Assembly (NCBI RefSeq): GCF_014650075.1 | Contig: NZ_BMUG01000001.1 | Location: forward strand, 944,710-1,008,709 | Source: Streptomyces microflavus | GTDB taxonomy: Bacteria > Actinomycetota > Actinomycetes > Streptomycetales > Streptomycetaceae | Reading direction: 5' to 3' | Length of the DNA: 64,000 nt | Shown here: in pieces, positions 52,596-62,537 of the stretch | How the letters are laid out: every line of letters begins with the position of its first letter | Numbering within the stretch: the first letter of the stretch is position 1 | Notes under the pieces: generated by a model | What the model saw: only the letters and a program-made list of their open reading frames with translations | Told to the model about the DNA's origin: nothing | Databases searched by the model: none | Position numbers and translations under genes: made by a program

Positions 52596-55268
52596 TCAGA
52601 GGCCGTACCGCTCCCGGGCCTCCTTGACCGCCGAGGCAGGGACCTCGCCACGCTTGACCAGCTGGGCCAGCGAAGCCACCACGATCGACTGGGCGTCGAC
52701 CCCGAAGTGGCGGCGGGCCGCCGCGCGGGTGTCGGAGAGGCCGAAGCCGTCCGTGCCGAGCGAGGACCAGTCCTGCTCCACCCACTGGCTGATCTGGTCC
52801 GGGACCTGGCGCATCCAGTCGCTGACCGCGAGCACCGGGCCCGGCGCACCGGAGAGCGCCTGCGTCACGTACGGGACCTGCACCTCACCGCGCAGGAGCG
52901 CCTCGTCGGCCTCCAGCGCGTCGCGGCGCAGCTCGCCCCACGAGGTGGCGGACCAGACGTCGGCCGTGACACCCCAGTCGGCGGCCAGCAGCTCCTGGGC
53001 CTCCAGGGCCCAGTGGATCGCCGTGCCGGAGGCGAGCAGCTGCAGGCGTGGCGCGTCCGCCTTCGCGGGCGTGCCCTCCTTGAAGCGGTAGAGGCCCTTG
53101 ACGATGCCCTCCTCGACGCCCTCGGGCATCGCGGGCTGGGGCTTCGGCTCGTTGTAGACCGTCAGGTAGTAGAAGACGTCCTCGGCATCGGGGCCGTACA
53201 TCCGCCGCAGACCGTCCTTGACGATCACCGCGACCTCGTACGCGAACGCCGGGTCGTAGTTGAGCGAGGCCGGGTTGGTGGCCGCGATCAGGTGCGAGTG
53301 GCCGTCCGCGTGCTGGAGGCCCTCACCGGTCAGCGTCGTGCGGCCCGCCGTGGCGCCGACGATGAAGCCCTTGCCGAGCTGGTCGGCGAGCTGCCACATC
53401 TGGTCGCCGGTCCGCTGCCAGCCGAACATCGAGTAGAAGATGTAGAACGGGATCATCGTCTCGCCGTGCGTCGCGTACGACGTGGAGGCGGCGATGAAGT
53501 CGGCCATGGCCCCGGCCTCGGTGATCCCCTCGTTGAGGATCTGGCCGTCCTTGGCCTCCTTGTAGTACATCAGCTGGTCACGGTCGACCGGGTCGTACGT
53601 CTGGCCCAGCGGCGAGTAGATGCCGGCGGAGGGGAAGAGGGACTCCATACCGAAGGTACGGGCCTCGTCCGGGACGATCGGCACCCAGCGTTTGCCGGTC
53701 TCCTTGTCCCGCATCAGGTCCTTCACCAGGCGGACGAACGCCATGGTGGTGGCCATCTCCTGCTTGCCGGACCCCTTGTAGAGGGCCTTGAACGCGCGCT
53801 CCTCGGGCTGCGGCAGCGGCGCGGAGGCGTGGATCCGGCGGGCCGGGGCGGGACCGCCGAGAGCGGCACGCCGCTCCTGGAGGTAGCGGACCTCGGGGGA
53901 GTCGGCGCCCGGGTGGCCGTAGGGGACGAGACCGTCCTCGAAGGCGCTGTCGGGGATCGGGAGGCCAAGCAGCTCGCGCATGCTCTTGAACTCGTCGATC
54001 GACAGCTTCTTCATCTGGTGGTTGGCGTTCTTGGACTCGAAGCCCTTGCCGAGTGTGTAGCCCTTGACCGTCTGGGCCAGGATCACGGTCGGCGCGCCCT
54101 TGTGCTCGACGGCCGCCTTGTACGCCGCGTACACCTTGCGGGCCTCGTGGCCGCCGCGCGAGGTGTAGAAACACTCGGCGATCTTCGCGTCGGTGAGCAG
54201 CTTCGCCAGCTCGGCGAGGGCGGGCTCGGCGCCGAAGAAGTGGTCGCGGATGTAGGCGACGTCACGGGTGGCGTACGTCTGGAACTGGGCGTCCGGGACC
54301 TCGCGCAGGCGGCGCAGCAGCGCACCCGTGGTGTCCAGCTGGAACAGCTCGTCCCAGGCGTTGCCCCACAGCGTCTTGACGACGTTCCAGCCGGCCCCGC
54401 GGAACTGCGCCTCCAGCTCCTGGACCACGCGGAAGTTGGCGCGGACCGGGCCGTCGAGGCGCTGCAGGTTGCAGTTGATGACGAAGGTCAGGTTGTCGAG
54501 CTGCTCACGGGCCGCCAGCGCGAGGGCCGCGGTCGACTCGGGCTCGTCCATCTCGCCGTCGCCCAGAAAGGCCCAGACGTGCGAGTTGGCGGTGTCCTTG
54601 ATGGAGCGGTTGGCCAGATAGCGGTTGAAGCGCGCCTGGTAGATGGCCGAGAGTGGGCCGAGGCCCATCGACACGGTGGGGAACTCCCACAGCCAGGGCA
54701 GCCGCCGCGGGTGCGGGTAGGAGGGCAGACCCTCGCCGCCCGCCTCCTGGCGGAAGTTGTCGAGCTGCGCCTCGCTGAGCCGGCCGTCGAGGAAGGCGCG
54801 GGCGTAGATGCCGGGGGAGGCGTGGCCCTGGATGTAGAGCTGGTCGCCGGAGCCGTCCCCCTCCTTGCCGCGGAAGAAGTGGTTGAAGCCGGTCTCGTAG
54901 AGCCAGGCCGCCGAGGCGAAGGTGGCGATGTGGCCGCCCACCCCGTACCGGGCGCCACGGGTCACCATCGCGGCCGCGTTCCAGCGGTTCCACGCGGTGA
55001 TCTTCGACTCCATCTCCAGGTCACCGTCGAACTCGGGCTCGGCGGCGGTGGGGATGGAGTTGACGTAATCGGTCTCCAGCAGCTTGGGCAGCGCGAGACC
55101 GGCGCCCTCGGCGTGCTGCAGCGAGCGGCGCATCAGGTACGCGGCCCGGTGCGGGCCGGCGGCCTTGGTGACGGCGTCCAGGGAGGCCGCCCATTCGGCG
55201 GTCTCCTCGGGGTCACGGTCCGGGAGCTGGTCGAGCTCGCTCGGAAGCTTTCCTACGGGGTCGGTCAT
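52596..55268 (-). CDS. aceE: Pyruvate dehydrogenase E1, homodimeric type
   Basis: Decarboxylates pyruvate and acetylates the lipoyl arm of E2; 890 aa, the usual length. ThDP-binding motif '[32 protein letters not shown]' near 236-268. Also '[16 protein letters not shown]', '[22 protein letters not shown]', '[20 protein letters not shown]', '[21 protein letters not shown]' and '[79 protein letters not shown]'-type E1 blocks. ATG 55268 has GGAAGG upstream. Promoter with a 17-bp palindrome lies 86-115 nt upstream, and a GntR gene precedes it on the same strand. E2 and E3 are encoded a few kb away. Confidence 0.96.
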   Translation of the reverse strand: MTDPVGKLPSELDQLPDRDPEETAEWAASLDAVTKAAGPHRAAYLMRRSLQHAEGAGLALPKLLETDYVNSIPTAAEPEFDGDLEMESKITAWNRWNAAAMVTRGARYGVGGHIATFASAAWLYETGFNHFFRGKEGDGSGDQLYIQGHASPGIYARAFLDGRLSEAQLDNFRQEAGGEGLPSYPHPRRLPWLWEFPTVSMGLGPLSAIYQARFNRYLANRSIKDTANSHVWAFLGDGEMDEPESTAALALAAREQLDNLTFVINCNLQRLDGPVRANFRVVQELEAQFRGAGWNVVKTLWGNAWDELFQLDTTGALLRRLREVPDAQFQTYATRDVAYIRDHFFGAEPALAELAKLLTDAKIAECFYTSRGGHEARKVYAAYKAAVEHKGAPTVILAQTVKGYTLGKGFESKNANHQMKKLSIDEFKSMRELLGLPIPDSAFEDGLVPYGHPGADSPEVRYLQERRAALGGPAPARRIHASAPLPQPEERAFKALYKGSGKQEMATTMAFVRLVKDLMRDKETGKRWVPIVPDEARTFGMESLFPSAGIYSPLGQTYDPVDRDQLMYYKEAKDGQILNEGITEAGAMADFIAASTSYATHGETMIPFYIFYSMFGWQRTGDQMWQLADQLGKGFIVGATAGRTTLTGEGLQHADGHSHLIAATNPASLNYDPAFAYEVAVIVKDGLRRMYGPDAEDVFYYLTVYNEPKPQPAMPEGVEEGIVKGLYRFKEGTPAKADAPRLQLLASGTAIHWALEAQELLAADWGVTADVWSATSWGELRRDALEADEALLRGEVQVPYVTQALSGAPGPVLAVSDWMRQVPDQISQWVEQDWSSLGTDGFGLSDTRAAARRHFGVDAQSIVVASLAQLVKRGEVPASAVKEARERYGL

Positions 55269-55353
55269 GATCGCCGCCTTCCGGAGAGGAGGGGGGTGGA
55301 GAAGGCTCTATCTGGCAGGACAGAGCGATGGGGCCGGTGGGCCCGCGGAGTGA

Positions 55354-55383
55354 ACTGTAAGTCGCTGATCGATGATCGATCAA
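55354..55383 (-). promoter_or_regulatory. aceE promoter with 17-bp palindromic operator
   Basis: Minus strand: TTGATC, 18 nt, TACAGT. The palindrome TGATCGATGATCGATCA (55366-55382; perfect apart from the centre base) covers the -35 box and most of the spacer. A regulator binding here would block RNA polymerase; the GntR-type protein encoded just upstream is the obvious candidate. Confidence 0.65.
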
Positions 55384-55535
55384 AGGATTGAAGGCAAAAC
55401 TTCTCGATACGAAGAAAAGTGGCATGGGGTGCCTCGAAACAGGGCACGGAGTGACGCGAAAAAGGCCGCAAAAAGGGCGCTGACCTGCACGGAAGAGCAG
55501 GTCACACGCCAGATGATCGGAGCTCGCGGAGAGGC

Positions 55536-56159
55536 TCAGGCCCGGGGCGCGCAGCCCAGCACATGCGCCTTCACCAAGGCCCCGATCTGCGGGTCCTCGG
55601 CGAGGAACGCGTCGATGAGGGCCTGGTGCTCCTCCGCGTACGACTTCTGTACCGTGCCCAGCCAGCGGATCGACAGGGCCGTGAACACCTCGATGCCCAG
55701 CCCCTCCCAGGTGTGCAGCAGCACCGCGTTCCCGGCGGCCCGGACCATCTCCCGGTGGAAGCCGACCGTGTGCCGAACCTGCGCCTCGCCGTCGGCCAGC
55801 CGGTCCGCCTCGTACAGCGCGGCCACGTGCGGGGCCAGCGCCGAGCAGTCCTGGCCCAGCAGCGGGGCCGCCAGCTCCGCCGCGATCTGCTCCAGGCCCG
55901 CCCGTACCGGGTAGCTCTCCTCCAGGTCGGCCGCGGTGAGGTTGCGGACCCTCACGCCCTTGTTGGGGGCCGACTCGATCAGCCGGAGCGTCTCCAGCTC
56001 GCGCAGCGCCTCGCGCACGGGCGTCTGGCTGACCTCCAGCTCGGTGGCGATGCGGCGCTCCACGATCCGCTCACCCGGCTTCCAGCGCCCGCTGACGATC
56101 CCCTCCACGATGTGCTCGCGGATCTGTTCGCGCAGCGAGTGGACGACGGGCGGGGTCAT
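55536..56159 (-). CDS. GntR-family regulator, FCD (FadR/PdhR-like) subfamily
   Basis: A 207-aa protein; ATG 56159 has AAGGAG 7 nt upstream. N-terminal winged helix 'LREQIREHIVEGIVSGRWKPGERIVERRIATELEVSQTPVREALRELETLRLIESAPNKGVRVRNL' and C-terminal FCD domain ('YPVRAGLEQIAAELAAPLL', 'FHREMVRAAGNAVLLHTWEGL', 'EEHQALIDAFLAEDPQIGALVKAHV') with the Asp/His metal-ligand pattern. Members sense small carboxylic acids such as pyruvate, lactate or glycolate. It lies directly upstream of aceE, so control of the pyruvate dehydrogenase genes is likely. Confidence 0.92.
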   Translation of the reverse strand: MTPPVVHSLREQIREHIVEGIVSGRWKPGERIVERRIATELEVSQTPVREALRELETLRLIESAPNKGVRVRNLTAADLEESYPVRAGLEQIAAELAAPLLGQDCSALAPHVAALYEADRLADGEAQVRHTVGFHREMVRAAGNAVLLHTWEGLGIEVFTALSIRWLGTVQKSYAEEHQALIDAFLAEDPQIGALVKAHVLGCAPRA

Positions 56160-56238
56160 GAGGTGCTCCTTCAGGGCGGACCGGTGGTGCCTACATCATC
56201 ACGGTGGCGGTCGCTGCCCGTGGTGTTTAGACAATACG

Positions 56239-56279
56239 GCGGCGCCCCCGCCCGGAAGAGTTCCGGACGGGGGCGCCGC
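56239..56279. terminator. Terminator of sucB
   Basis: 19-bp stem with one mismatch (56239-56257 with 56261-56279) and a 3-nt loop, 28 nt after the sucB stop. Confidence 0.85.
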
Positions 56280-56306
56280 TGGTGAGGCTGGTTACAGCCG
56301 GAGCGT

Positions 56307-58124
56307 TCAGAGGCCGAGCTCGACCTCGAACTCACCGGCTTCCAGGATCGCCTTGACCGCCGTCAGGTAACGGGCGGCGTCCGCGCCGTCCACCAGACGG
56401 TGGTCGTAGGAGAGCGCGAGGTACGTCATGTCGCGCACCGCGATGGTCTCGCCGAGGTCCGGGTGGTCGATGACCACCGGGCGGCGGACCGTGGCGCCGA
56501 TACCCAGGATGGCTGCCTGGTTCGGCGGCACGATGACGGTGTCGAAGAGCGCACCGCGCGAACCGGTGTTGCTGATGGTGAAGGTGGCACCGGACATGTC
56601 GTCCGGGGTCAGGCCGCCACCGCGGGCCTTGCCGGCCAGCTCGGCGGTCTTCTTCGAGATACCGGCGATGTTCAGGTCGCCCGCACCCTTGATGACCGGG
56701 GTCATCAGGCCCTTCTCCGCGTCCACGGCGATGCCGATGTTCTCCGCGTCGAAGTACGTGATGGTGCCTTCGTCCTCGTTGATCCGGGCGTTGATGACCG
56801 GGTGGGCCTTCAGCGCCTGGGCCGCCGCCTTCACGAAGAACGGCATCGGGGACAGCTTGACGCCCTCACGGGCGGCGAAGGAGGCCTTCGCCTGGTTGCG
56901 CAGCTTCATCAGCTTGGTGATGTCGACCTCGACGACCGAGGTCAGCTGGGCCTGCGAGTGCAGCGCCTTCATCATGTTGTCGCCGATGACCTTGCGCATG
57001 CGGGTCATCTTGACCGTCTGACCGCGCAGCGGGGAGGCCTCCAGCTTCGGCGCCTTTGCAGCGGCGGCATGGCCTCCAGCAGTCGCAGCGGCGGGCGCCG
57101 GAGCAGCGGCGGCGGCCTTGGCGGCCTCCGCGGCGGCGACGACGTCCTGCTTGCGGATACGGCCACCGACGCCGGTGCCCTTGACCGAGCCCAGGTCCAC
57201 GTTGTTCTCGGACGCGAGCTTGCGGACCAGCGGCGTGACGTAGGCGCCGTCGTCACCGGAGGGCGCGGCGGCCGGGGTGGCTGCCGGTGCCGGGGCGGCG
57301 GGGGCGGGCTGCGCCGGAGCGGGGGCCGGGGCGGCCGGAGCCGCCGGGGCCTGCGCGACCGGGGCGGGAGCGGCCGGAGCCGGTGCCGGAGCTGCCGGAG
57401 CCGCGGGGGCGGCGGGGGCCGGGGCGGGAGCCGCGGGGGCCTCCTGCTTGGGAGCCTCGGCCTTCGGGGCCTCCTGCTTGGGGGCCGCGCCCGGAGCACC
57501 GATGACGGCGAGCTTGGCGCCGACCTCGGCGGTCTCGTCCTCGGCGACCACGATCTCCAGCAGCACACCGGCGACCGGGGCAGGGATCTCGGTGTCGACC
57601 TTGTCCGTGGAGACCTCGAGGAGGGGCTCGTCCTCCGCGACCTCCTCGCCGACCTCCTTCAGCCAGCGGGTGACGGTGCCCTCGGTGACGCTCTCGCCGA
57701 GCGCCGGGAGGGTGACGTCGGTGCCCTCGGCGGACGAACCGCCGGTGGCGGCCTCGGCGGTCGGAGCCTCGGCCGGAGCCTCGGTCTCGGTCGACGGGGC
57801 GGTGGGCGCCTCTTCGGCGGCCGGAGCCGGGGTGGCGGCCGGCTCGGTGGACGCGGCCGGGGCCTCGGTCTCGGCCGGTGCGCCGGAGCCGTCGTCGATG
57901 ACGGCCAGCTCGGCGCCGACCTCGACGGTCTCGTCCTCGGCGACCTTGATGGAGGTCAGAACACCGGACGCGGGGGCCGGGATCTCGGTGTCGACCTTGT
58001 CGGTCGAGACCTCGAGCAACGGCTCGTCGGCCTCGACGCGCTCGCCCTCGGCCTTCAGCCAACGGGTGACAGTGCCCTCGGTGACGCTCTCGCCGAGCGC
58101 CGGAAGGGTTACGGAAACCGACAT
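56307..58124 (-). CDS. sucB: Dihydrolipoamide acyltransferase E2 (2-oxoacid dehydrogenase) with two lipoyl domains
   Basis: Forms the core of the pyruvate and/or 2-oxoglutarate dehydrogenase complex; 605 aa. Two near-identical lipoyl domains at about 1-78 and 137-210 carry the lipoylated Lys at 43 and 175 (both in '[12 protein letters not shown]'). Ala/Pro linkers follow each. The E3-binding domain ('[35 protein letters not shown]') is near 295, and the catalytic domain ends in '[19 protein letters not shown]' with the active-site His. AAGGAG lies 11 nt before ATG 58124. It follows lpdA by 62 nt. In actinobacteria one such E2 often serves both complexes. Lipoylation would be done by LipA/LipB in the same window. 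Confidence 0.94.
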   Translation of the reverse strand: MSVSVTLPALGESVTEGTVTRWLKAEGERVEADEPLLEVSTDKVDTEIPAPASGVLTSIKVAEDETVEVGAELAVIDDGSGAPAETEAPAASTEPAATPAPAAEEAPTAPSTETEAPAEAPTAEAATGGSSAEGTDVTLPALGESVTEGTVTRWLKEVGEEVAEDEPLLEVSTDKVDTEIPAPVAGVLLEIVVAEDETAEVGAKLAVIGAPGAAPKQEAPKAEAPKQEAPAAPAPAPAAPAAPAAPAPAPAAPAPVAQAPAAPAAPAPAPAQPAPAAPAPAATPAAAPSGDDGAYVTPLVRKLASENNVDLGSVKGTGVGGRIRKQDVVAAAEAAKAAAAAPAPAAATAGGHAAAAKAPKLEASPLRGQTVKMTRMRKVIGDNMMKALHSQAQLTSVVEVDITKLMKLRNQAKASFAAREGVKLSPMPFFVKAAAQALKAHPVINARINEDEGTITYFDAENIGIAVDAEKGLMTPVIKGAGDLNIAGISKKTAELAGKARGGGLTPDDMSGATFTISNTGSRGALFDTVIVPPNQAAILGIGATVRRPVVIDHPDLGETIAVRDMTYLALSYDHRLVDGADAARYLTAVKAILEAGEFEVELGL

Positions 58125-58186
58125 GGTTTCAGTTGCTCCTTACGAAAATGCGGAAGTGGTCGGTCGTCGCGCCCGGGACCGGGGGA

Positions 58187-59575
58187 TCAGTCGTGCGAGT
58201 GGAGGGGCTTGCCTGCCAGTGCCAGGTGAGCCTCGCCCATCGCCTCGTTCTGCGTCGGGTGGGCGTGGATGAGCTGGGCGACCTCGGCGGGCAGCGCCTC
58301 CCAGTTGTAGATCAGCTGGGCTTCGCCGACCTGCTCGCCCATGCGGTCGCCCACCATGTGGACGCCGACCACGGCACCGTCCTTGACCTGGACGAGCTTG
58401 ATCTCGCCCGCGGTCTTCAGGATCTTGCTCTTGCCGTTGCCCGCGAGGTTGTACTTGAGGGCGACGACCTTGTCCGCGCCGTAGATCTCCTTGGCCTTGG
58501 CCTCGGTGATACCCACGGAGGCGACCTCGGGGTGGCAGTACGTCACCTTCGGCACGCCGTCGTAGTCGATCGGGACGGTCTTGAGACCGGCGAGACGCTC
58601 CGCCACCAGGATGCCCTCGGCGAAGCCGACGTGGGCGAGCTGGAGGGTCGGGACGAGGTCGCCCACGGCCGAGATCGTCGGAACGTTGGTCTGCATGTAC
58701 TCGTCGACCAGGACATAGCCGCGGTCCATCGCGACCCCGGCCTCCTCGTAGCCCAGGCCCTGCGAGACCGGGCCGCGGCCGATCGCGACGAGCAGCAGCT
58801 CCGCCTCGAAGGTCTTGCCGTCGGCGAGGGTGACGCGGACGCCGTCCTGCGTGTACTCGGCCTTCTCGAAGAACGTACCGAGGTTGAACTTGATGCCGCG
58901 CTTGCGGAACGCGCGCTCAAGAAGCTTGGAGCTGTTCTCGTCCTCGACCGGGACGAGGTGCTTGAGACCCTCGACGATGGTGATCTCGGTGCCGAAGGAC
59001 TTCCACGCCGAGGCGAACTCGACGCCGATGACGCCGCCGCCCAGCACGATCGCGGACTTCGGGACGCGGTCCAGCTTCAGCGCGTGGTCCGAGGAGATGA
59101 TGCGGTTGCCGTCGATCTCCAGGCCGGGCAGCGACTTCGGCACGGAGCCGGTCGCCAGCAGCACGTGGCGGCCCTGGATGCGCTGGCCGTTCACGTCGAC
59201 GGAGGTGGGGGAGGAGAGCTTGCCCTCACCCTCGATGTAGTGGACCTTGCGCGAGGCGATGAGACCCTGGAGACCCTTGTACAGGCCCGAGATCACCTCG
59301 TCCTTGTACTTGTGGACGGCCTCGATGTCGATGCCCTCGAAGGTCGCCTTGACACCGAACTGGCCCGCCTCGCGGGCCTGGTCGGCGATCTCGCCCGCGT
59401 GCAGCAGCGCCTTCGTGGGGATGCAGCCGTTGTGCAGGCAGGTGCCGCCGACCTTGCCCTTCTCGATCAGGGCGACGTCCAGGCCCAGCTGCGCTCCGCG
59501 CAGGGCCGCGGCGTAACCGCCACTGCCACCGCCGAGGATCACTAGGTCGAAAACGGTGCTGGCGTCGTTCGCCAC
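58187..59575 (-). CDS. lpdA: Dihydrolipoyl dehydrogenase (E3)
   Basis: Reoxidises the lipoyl arm of E2, passing electrons to NAD+; 462 aa. GTG 59575 has GGAGG 7 nt upstream. FAD motif 'DLVILGGGSGGYAAALRGAQLGLDVALIEKGKVGGTCLHNGCIPTK' with the redox Cys pair 46/51, NAD motif 'SAIVLGGGVIGVEFASAWKSFGTEITIVE', 'TISAVGDLV' and the C-terminal catalytic 'HAHPTQNEAMGEA' (His-Glu pair). First gene of the lpdA-sucB operon. Confidence 0.97.
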   Translation of the reverse strand: MANDASTVFDLVILGGGSGGYAAALRGAQLGLDVALIEKGKVGGTCLHNGCIPTKALLHAGEIADQAREAGQFGVKATFEGIDIEAVHKYKDEVISGLYKGLQGLIASRKVHYIEGEGKLSSPTSVDVNGQRIQGRHVLLATGSVPKSLPGLEIDGNRIISSDHALKLDRVPKSAIVLGGGVIGVEFASAWKSFGTEITIVEGLKHLVPVEDENSSKLLERAFRKRGIKFNLGTFFEKAEYTQDGVRVTLADGKTFEAELLLVAIGRGPVSQGLGYEEAGVAMDRGYVLVDEYMQTNVPTISAVGDLVPTLQLAHVGFAEGILVAERLAGLKTVPIDYDGVPKVTYCHPEVASVGITEAKAKEIYGADKVVALKYNLAGNGKSKILKTAGEIKLVQVKDGAVVGVHMVGDRMGEQVGEAQLIYNWEALPAEVAQLIHAHPTQNEAMGEAHLALAGKPLHSHD

Positions 59576-59783
59576 GTCACGTCCTCCATGCATGTGCGCC
59601 GTACGCCGGGCCCCGTCGCTGGGGTGTGACCGGCCGGTCGGCTGGTGTTCGGCCGCTTTGTCTTCGGCCCTGTGGTGGGGGCCCTGTCCTGCCGAGAACC
59701 CATCTTCGCACTTGTCGACGGTGGGCGGGACGCGGGGCCCGGGTCCGGGACGGATGATCGTCCGTCCCGGAGGGTTACTGCTG

Positions 59784-59797
59784 CGTAGATACCTACG
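59784..59797. promoter_or_regulatory. CGTAGATACCTACG inverted repeat upstream of lpdA
   Basis: 5-bp arms CGTAG/CTACG with a 4-nt centre, in an otherwise unstructured, slightly AT-richer stretch. Possible regulator site; it could be chance. Confidence 0.3.
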
Positions 59798-59863
59798 GAT
59801 TCGGCCGGTGTTCGTCGAGAGCGAAACCCTGTCTCCTTGTAACCGGTTCCGCCCGGACAACAC

Positions 59864-59895
59864 GTACGGCCCCGGACCTATGCCCGGGGCCGTAC
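59864..59895 (-). terminator. Terminator of pepA
   Basis: GTACGGCCCCGG (59864-59875) pairs perfectly with 59884-59895, 11 nt after the pepA stop. Confidence 0.85.
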
Positions 59896-59906
59896 ACGTC
59901 GGGCAC

Positions 59907-61460
59907 TCAGCCCAGGTCGCCGTCGGCGGTGCGCTCGGCGAGGCGCACCAGGGTGCGGACCGCGGAGCCGGTGCCGCCCTTGGGCGTGTAGCCGTACGGA
60001 GCGCCCTCGTGGAAGGCCGGGCCAGCGATGTCCAGGTGCGCCCAGGCGATGCCCTCGCCCACGAACTCCTTCAGGAACAGGCCGGCCACCAGGCCGCCGC
60101 CCATGCGCTCGCCCATGTTGGCGATGTCGGCGGTGGGGGAGTCCATGCCCTTGCGGAGGTCGGCGGGGAGCGGCATCGGCCAGGAGGCCTCGCCGACCTC
60201 CTCGGCGATCTCGTGGATCGACGTACGGAAGGCGTCGTCGTTGGCCATGATCCCGAAGGTGCGGTTGCCGAGCGCCAGCACCATCGCACCGGTCAGGGTC
60301 GCCACGTCGACGATCGCGTCCGGCTTCTCCTCCGAGGCGCGGGTCAGCGCGTCACCCAGGACGAGCCGGCCCTCGGCGTCGGTGTTGAGGACCTCGACGG
60401 TCTTGCCGCTGTACATGCGCAGCACGTCACCGGGGCGGGTGGCGTTGCCGGACGGCATGTTCTCGGCGAGCGCCAGCCAGCCGGTCACATTGACCTTCAG
60501 GCCGAGGCGGGCGGCCGTGACGACGGCGGCGAACACGGCGGCGGCGCCGCTCATGTCGCACTTCATCGTCTCGTTGTGGCCGGCCGGCTTGAGCGAGATG
60601 CCGCCCGAGTCGTAGGTGATGCCCTTGCCGACAAGGGCCAGGGTCTTCTCCGCCTTCGGGTGGGTGTAGGCGAGCTTCACCAGGCGCGGGCCGTTCGCGG
60701 AGCCCTGGCCGACCCCGAGGATGCCGCCGAAGCCGCCCTTGACCAGAGCCTTCTCGTCCAGCACCTGGACCTTGATGCCGTGCTCCTTGCCGGCGGCGGT
60801 GGCCACGGCGGCGAAGGACTCGGGGTAGAGGTCGTTGGGCGGGGTGTTGATCAGGTCGCGGGCGCGGTTGATCTCCTCGGCCAGGGCCAGGGCACGCTCG
60901 ACGGCCGCCTTGTAGGCCTTGTCGCGCGGCTTGGCGCCGACCAGGGCCACCTCGGCGAGCGGCAGCTTCGGGCCGCTGTTCTTCGCGTCCTTGGGGGCGA
61001 GCTTGTTCTCGCCGCCCTGGTAGGCGGTGAAGGCGTACGCGCCGAGCAGGGCGCCCTCGGCGACGGCCGCGGCGTCCTCGACGGACGCGGCGGGCAGCGC
61101 GAAGCCGGCCTTCTTGAAGCCGGACAGGGCACGGGCGGCGGTGCCCGCGGCGCGGCGCAGGGTCTCCGCGTCGTACGCGTCCTCCTTGTCCGGGACCGTA
61201 CCGAGCCCGACCGCGATGACGACCGGGACCTTGAGGCCGGACGGCGCGGGCAGCTTGGTCAGTTCGCCCTCGGCACCCACGGCCCCCAGGGTCGCGAGAA
61301 CGGCGGCGAGCTTTCCGTCGAACGCCTTGTCCACGGCCTCGGCGCCCGGTGCGAGGACCAGGTCCCCCGACTTGGATCCAGCGCCCTTCGCGACGCCGAC
61401 GACGAGTGCGTCGGCGCGCAGCGTCGCCGCACCGGCAGTGCTGAGAGTGAGAGCAGTCAC
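59907..61460 (-). CDS. pepA: Leucyl aminopeptidase (M17)
   Basis: A cytosolic di-metal exopeptidase that removes N-terminal residues from peptides; 517 aa from GTG 61460. The N-terminal macro-like domain is followed by the catalytic half: 'LVGKGITYDSGGISLKPAGHNETMKCDMSGAAAVFA' (Lys and Asp ligands) and the M17 signature 'NTDAEGRLVLGDAL'. Also 'GNRTFGIMANDDAF' and 'WPMPLPADLRKGMDSPTADIANMG'. No clear ribosome binding site; a longer frame to 61901 is rejected. It lies upstream of lpdA on the same strand but a terminator separates them. Confidence 0.95.
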   Translation of the reverse strand: MTALTLSTAGAATLRADALVVGVAKGAGSKSGDLVLAPGAEAVDKAFDGKLAAVLATLGAVGAEGELTKLPAPSGLKVPVVIAVGLGTVPDKEDAYDAETLRRAAGTAARALSGFKKAGFALPAASVEDAAAVAEGALLGAYAFTAYQGGENKLAPKDAKNSGPKLPLAEVALVGAKPRDKAYKAAVERALALAEEINRARDLINTPPNDLYPESFAAVATAAGKEHGIKVQVLDEKALVKGGFGGILGVGQGSANGPRLVKLAYTHPKAEKTLALVGKGITYDSGGISLKPAGHNETMKCDMSGAAAVFAAVVTAARLGLKVNVTGWLALAENMPSGNATRPGDVLRMYSGKTVEVLNTDAEGRLVLGDALTRASEEKPDAIVDVATLTGAMVLALGNRTFGIMANDDAFRTSIHEIAEEVGEASWPMPLPADLRKGMDSPTADIANMGERMGGGLVAGLFLKEFVGEGIAWAHLDIAGPAFHEGAPYGYTPKGGTGSAVRTLVRLAERTADGDLG

Positions 61461-61603
61461 GGTGGTGAAATCTCGCTTCCGTTGAGTTCGAGTTCGGTCG
61501 AGGGGTGGGCCGACCGTGCCCGGCGCATCGTAGACGCCTCCGCAATGTGCCGGGAATGAGCCTACGCGCGCCGTTCGCCGGGGGTTACGGCGGCGGGCCG
61601 TTC

Positions 61604-61623
61604 CCGACCGGTAAGGCGGTCGG
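61604..61623 (-). terminator. Short hairpin after cobS
   Basis: CCGACCG (61604-61610) pairs with CGGTCGG (61617-61623) around a 6-nt loop. It lies 44 nt after the cobS stop. Confidence 0.5.
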
Positions 61624-61666
61624 TTCCGGCCGTACGCGGGCCGGTTCCCGACCGGTGGTACGTCGG

Positions 61667-62449
61667 TCAGGGGCCGAGCGCCAGCGCCACCAGGGCCGCC
61701 GTCGCCGCCGTCTCCGCCACCGCGCCGAACACATCGCCGGTCACCCCGCCGAACCGCCGTACGCAGTGGCGCAGCAGGAGTTCGGCGGCGGCCAGGGCGC
61801 CCAGCACGGCGAGGGCGTGGTGCAGTGCCTCGTAAGGGCCGAACGACGCGCCCGCCGCCGCGCACAGCGCCACCGTCACCGCCGCCGTGAGCAGCGCCCA
61901 CCCGGCCGGGACCGTGGAGGCGACCACCGCGCCGAGGCCCTCCGGCCGGGCCGCCGGGACGCCCTGACGGGACGCCAGGGTGAGGGCGAGGCGGGCGGCG
62001 ACGGCCGCGACGACGGCCCCGAGCGCCCCGTGCGCCCAGCCCTCCCCGTACAGCTCGAAGAGGACCGCGACCTGGGCCAGCAGGACCAGCAGGAGCGTGA
62101 TGACACCGAACGGCCCAATGTCGGACTGCTTCATGATCCGCAGCGCGTCCTCGGCCGGTTTTCCGCTGCCGAGGCCGTCCGCCGTGTCGGCGAGGCCGTC
62201 CAGGTGCAGCCCCCGGGTGAGGGCGGCGGGCACCGCGGCGGAGGCGACCGCCGCGAGCAGCGGTCCCGAACCGGCCAGCAGGGACAGCGAGCCGAGGGCG
62301 GCGGCGAGCAGGCCGACGACGAGCCCGGCGAGCGGGGCGCAGAGCATCCCGGAGCGGGCGGTCGCGCGGTCCCAGCGGGTCACGCGGACGGGCAGCACGG
62401 TCAGGGTGCCGAAGGCGAAACGGAGGCCGTGGCTGTTCAGGGAGGTCAC
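61667..62449 (-). CDS. cobS: Adenosylcobinamide-GDP ribazoletransferase
   Basis: Joins adenosylcobinamide-GDP to alpha-ribazole in the last part of vitamin B12 synthesis; membrane enzyme of 260 aa. N-terminal 'GLRFAFGTLTVLPVRVTRWDRATARSGMLCAPLAGLVVG' and the signature 'PAALTRGLHLDGLADTADGLGS' with 'ALRIMKQSDIGPFGVITLLLVLLAQ' identify CobS. GTG 62449 has TAACCT 7 nt upstream, so the message is probably leaderless. No other cob gene is in the window. Confidence 0.95.
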   Translation of the reverse strand: MTSLNSHGLRFAFGTLTVLPVRVTRWDRATARSGMLCAPLAGLVVGLLAAALGSLSLLAGSGPLLAAVASAAVPAALTRGLHLDGLADTADGLGSGKPAEDALRIMKQSDIGPFGVITLLLVLLAQVAVLFELYGEGWAHGALGAVVAAVAARLALTLASRQGVPAARPEGLGAVVASTVPAGWALLTAAVTVALCAAAGASFGPYEALHHALAVLGALAAAELLLRHCVRRFGGVTGDVFGAVAETAATAALVALALGP

Positions 62450-62456
62450 CGCGGGC

Positions 62457-62462
62457 AGGTTA
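62457..62462 (-). promoter_or_regulatory. Leaderless -10 box of cobS (TAACCT)
   Basis: On the minus strand TAACCT ends exactly 7 nt before GTG 62449. A plus-strand TAGATT (62481-62486) is a candidate -10 for the divergent membrane gene. Confidence 0.5.
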
Positions 62463-62537
62463 GCCGCTCCCGTGCGCGGATAGATTGGCTGAAACGTCAG
62501 AAAAGCCGCAAGGCTGTGCAGATCGGGAGCGGGTGGC

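Larger units (their letters stand above)
59576..59906. other. Intergenic region upstream of lpdA
   Basis: 331 nt without a supported gene. It contains the pepA terminator at 59864-59895 and a CGTAG-n4-CTACG palindrome at 59784-59797 about 210 nt before the lpdA start. The lpdA promoter must lie here; a clear -35/-10 pair was not found. Confidence 0.6.

Noticed and set aside
52323..55391. 1022-aa frame antisense to aceE
   Set aside because: Val/Gly/Arg-rich shadow of aceE; no motif or ribosome binding site.
57277..58272. 331-aa Ala/Gly/Ser-rich frame antisense to the E2 gene
   Set aside because: It mirrors the Ala/Pro linkers of E2; no start context.
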